Part shown: in pieces, positions 62,284-64,000 of the stretch
Layout: every line of letters begins with the position of its first letter
Position numbering within the stretch: the stretch's first letter is position 1
Origin: JAJYKC01 sp963823105
GTDB lineage: Bacteria; Acidobacteriota; Terriglobia; Bryobacterales; Bryobacteraceae
Length of the DNA: 64,000 nucleotides
Assembly: GCA_963823105.1 (NCBI GenBank)
Contig: CAWGKC010000020.1
Coordinates: 1 to 64,000 of the forward strand
Direction of reading: 5' to 3'
Position numbers and translations under genes: made by a program
Notes under the pieces: generated by a model
The model's database searches: none
What the model was told of the DNA's origin: nothing
The model's input: the letters and a program-made list of their open reading frames with translations, nothing else

Positions 62284-62466
62284 ATGGAAGTTTCATGCCG
62301 TTCGCTTGCTATCGCGGTAACGCTGTCCCTGTTAATTCTGTGCTCGGGTTGCGCAACTCAGCATGGGAGGGAAATTATTCCTGCCGGGTTCCATCCCAGC
62401 AAGACTATTCTGGCCGCTCCAAGTGTGGTGCCAAGTGGCACGAAGCATTTCGCACGAGTGCCATAG
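62284..62466 (+). CDS. small lipoprotein
   Basis: A 60-residue protein from ATG 62284, with a GGGGG tract about 7 bases upstream. Lipoprotein signal SCRSLAIAVTLSLLILCSGC, cleaved before Cys at ILCSGC, and a short mature tail (ATQHGREIIPAGFHPSKTIL). Too short to assign. It lies in an AT-richer patch with a transposase fragment directly downstream. Confidence 0.5.
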   Translation: MEVSCRSLAIAVTLSLLILCSGCATQHGREIIPAGFHPSKTILAAPSVVPSGTKHFARVP

Positions 62467-62503
62467 CGTTTTCACGTTACATCGAGGGGGGGAGATCCGG
62501 TTT

Positions 62504-62760
62504 TTAGGCCGGCAATTCTCCCACATCCCAGACGTGATCCGTGATTCCGGCTTCCATAGCGGGCGCGATGCGGATCGTCCGATGCAGACGGCAGAAATTG
62601 TAGTAGGCGAAATACAGACATAGCGCGGCCAAGTGGTTCGCCCACTTTTTTGAGAAACCATTCGATACGCGCGTGAACCGGCGAATATTAGCTCTCATCG
62701 TCAGATTCCGTCGCAGCACATGCGACATGCAGATACGCTCAGGATCAGGATTGCCGACGA
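62504..62760 (-). pseudogene. transposase C-terminal fragment
   Basis: The frame reads SHVLRRNLTMRANIRRFTRV, SNGFSKKWANHLAALCLYFA, YYNFCRLHRTIRIAPAMEAG and ITDHVWDVGELPA. This is the C-terminal end of an insertion-sequence transposase: the conserved RRFTRLTNAFSKK..NH...LHFMYYNFCR-H-TLRVTPAMAAGVTDHVW pattern I know from transposases annotated as IS1-like in Acidobacteriota. The N-terminal two thirds and both terminal repeats are missing, so the element is dead. Confidence 0.7.
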
Positions 62761-62914
62761 CTGGGGCTATCTCCGTGCTGGCGACTTCGGCCGGTGCAAT
62801 GAAGGTGTCACGTCAGAGTAATCAACGCACGCCTCAGGCGCTACCCGACGGCGGTACCAAAGATTGACAATGTTCGTTATAGCTGTAAGAGTGGAAGCAA
62901 GAGGGCGCCGCGCT

Positions 62915-63181
62915 ATGAATGTTTCGCTTACCCCGGAACTCGAGAAATTCGTCAACGACAAGGTCGAAACCGGCCGCTATAATTCCGCGAGCGAGGTCGT
63001 GCGTGAAGCGCTCCGGCTCCTCGAAGAACGCGACTTGGCGCGCACTGCCCAGCTTGCGGGGTTCAACAAGGAACTTGGCCGCCGCCTGGACAAGCTCGAC
63101 CAAGGCCAGCGCGTCGAACCCGCTGAGGCTCGCGCCCGCCTCCAGCGCAGATCCGATCAGCGCCGGAAAATCATAGCGTGA
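62915..63181 (+). CDS. parD: ParD-family antitoxin
   Basis: An 88-residue ribbon-helix-helix antitoxin: MNVSLTPELEKFVNDKVETG, RYNSASEVVREALRLLEERD, LARTAQLAGFNKELGRRLDK. The N-terminal beta strand and two helices are the RHH DNA-binding fold; the C-terminal helix would bind ParE. The ATG at 62915 is preferred over in-frame upstream starts. It overlaps the parE remnant by 4 bases (GTGA). Confidence 0.85.
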   Translation: MNVSLTPELEKFVNDKVETGRYNSASEVVREALRLLEERDLARTAQLAGFNKELGRRLDKLDQGQRVEPAEARARLQRRSDQRRKIIA

Positions 63182-63369
63182 GGTATGTCCTCGGCCCGGA
63201 TGTCGGCCTCGATCTCGACGACATTTGGGAGGCGCGACGATCTTACCGCCCATCCTGTGCTGTTGTTGCCCGTGGGCGCCTGTCTTGCCGTCTATCGATG
63301 GAGATTGTGGCCGTAGCCCAGGGCTCGCGCGACATTCCCAGCTTTCTTCAACGCAGGCTTTCCCATTAA
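63178..63369 (+). pseudogene. parE: ParE toxin with internal deletion and frameshift
   Basis: The frame from the GTG at 63178 starts RYVLGPDVGLDLDDIWEARR and ends MEIVAVAQGSRDIPSFLQRR, the two ends of a RelE/ParE toxin of about 97 residues. The middle (about 35 residues) is missing. In another frame, bases near 63235-63295 read DDLTAHPVLLLPVGACLAVY, the end of the missing part, so an internal deletion near DIWE and a shift near 63295 have both occurred. The catalytic core is gone: the toxin is inactive, while ParD is intact. Confidence 0.8.
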
Positions 63370-63406
63370 TCCTCGCGTGACCCTCGTCGTGACGGTGCGA
63401 CCCCGG

Positions 63407-64000
63407 CTATAAATCGATGACCGCTTCCGCCCATCCCAGCGGCGAAAACACCTGCAGCGTGATGGGCGGCGCAGGATCGGCCGCGGCCATGTATTCGAGT
63501 TCGTAGCTCGATCCCGCTCCGGCCGGCGCCACCGCGTCGCGCGCCGAGTAACGCGAAACGGAAAGGCCATTCTCGACGACGACGAAATTCAGCGGGCGCA
63601 GCCCGGTGACGCCGGTTCCGTCGGTTCGCTCAATCGTGAAACCGATCTCCAACGAGCCATTCTCCAGGCGCCGGCGATGCAGCGGCGTGACGCCCCAAGC
63701 TTGGCCGGCGAGGGAGGCGGCCCGCTGTTTCTGAATTTTTCCCATGGCCTTGAATGCGTTTGAGCCGACCAATCCGGTTTGAGCCATCAGCGGCACCACG
63801 CTTTTCAAGAAGCGCGGATCGCCGCTTTCGCCAATCGCCCAAACGCTGGAGGCGCGCAGCGCGGGGTCTTCGGAAACCGTGCCTTCGGCCATCAGCGCAA
63901 CGCTCTCGGTGTCGCCCAATCGGTACAGGCCCACCATTCCGTTGCCGGCGGTTCTGGGATGCTTGTCGCGCGCCGCGCCGAGCATCACTTCGCGCGCCCC
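63407..64000 (-). CDS. HEAT-repeat protein with C-terminal beta domain, 5' end outside window
   Basis: The frame is open to the right edge of the window. It has HEAT-like repeats (GMVGLYRLGDTESVALMAEG; ALRASSVWAIGESGDPRFLK; PLMAQTGLVGSNAFKAMGKI) followed by a beta-rich domain (LENGSLEIGFTIERTDGTGV, LRPLNFVVVENGLSVSRYSA, ELEYMAAADPAPPITLQVFS) ending SPLGWAEAVIDL at the stop. The domain order resembles secreted HEAT/VWA-type proteins in this group, but the N-terminus, including any signal, is not in the window. Confidence 0.7.
   Translation of the reverse strand, partial: GAREVMLGAARDKHPRTAGNGMVGLYRLGDTESVALMAEGTVSEDPALRASSVWAIGESGDPRFLKSVVPLMAQTGLVGSNAFKAMGKIQKQRAASLAGQAWGVTPLHRRRLENGSLEIGFTIERTDGTGVTGLRPLNFVVVENGLSVSRYSARDAVAPAGAGSSYELEYMAAADPAPPITLQVFSPLGWAEAVIDL

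Noticed and set aside
1..64000. tRNA, rRNA or CRISPR array
   Set aside because: No cloverleaf, rRNA-like stretch or regular repeat-spacer pattern was seen in the gaps by eye. A covariance-model or CRISPR search would be decisive.

Overview
The window looks like a chromosome segment of a high-GC Acidobacteriota, most likely in the Solibacter/Bryobacter group. Taxonomy is inferred from gene families, since no rRNA or tRNA was found. Typical markers are a DUF1800/DUF1501 pair, a VWFA-related acidobacterial protein, an Oar-like TonB-dependent receptor with a carboxypeptidase-regulatory N-terminus, CRTAC/ASPIC-UnbV FG-GAP proteins beside TPR proteins, a DUF4097 protein and many secreted proteins with Ig-like domains.

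Layout. 1-3.8 kb is a decayed RHS polymorphic-toxin locus: three or four RHS core fragments, two different C-terminal tips, and a small exported or membrane protein directly after each tip. 3.8-6.9 kb has a small secreted protein and a large M1 aminopeptidase. 7.0-13.3 kb is an intact flagellar basal-body/export operon (flgB flgC fliE fliF fliG fliH fliI fliJ). 13.3-17.1 kb (minus) is yceD-rpmF-plsX followed by a DsbD-type thiol:disulfide protein. Then come a frameshifted aquaporin gene, a HicB antitoxin with only the tail of HicA, and an ECF sigma factor with a possible anti-sigma partner and a secreted beta-propeller. 20.6-30.6 kb is a plus-strand run of exported proteins (DUF1800, DUF1501, TolB-like/TPR, PP2C phosphatase, Ig-like proteins, VWFA). 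30.6-38.3 kb holds TPR/CRTAC modules in mirrored orientation plus a seven-haem cytochrome c. 38.4-42.0 kb is a TonB-dependent receptor. 42.9-47.7 kb has a conserved protein of unknown function and a minus-strand metallo-beta-lactamase/beta-propeller/aldo-keto reductase group. 48.9-50.3 kb is an Rrf2 regulator-cysteine synthase pair. 50.3-55.7 kb has DUF4097, an astacin-like secreted protease, a coiled-coil membrane protein and a glycosyltransferase. 55.7-58.4 kb is accessory DNA with a nucleotidyltransferase pair and small ORFs, each closely followed by a related hairpin motif. 58.4-62.1 kb is an M1 peptidase translationally coupled to a PLP decarboxylase. 62.2-63.4 kb is a second small accessory patch (lipoprotein, transposase fragment, ParD with a deleted ParE). 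A HEAT-repeat protein runs off the right end.

A recurring feature between 17 and 41 kb is that five otherwise well-preserved genes are broken by seven single-base insertions next to short homopolymer runs. This is either indel error in the assembly or recent pseudogenisation, and it decides how those genes should be read. The best candidates for unusual biology are the RHS tip/immunity remnants, the ORF-plus-hairpin array near 56.1-58.0 kb, and the paired TPR/CRTAC/multihaem modules.
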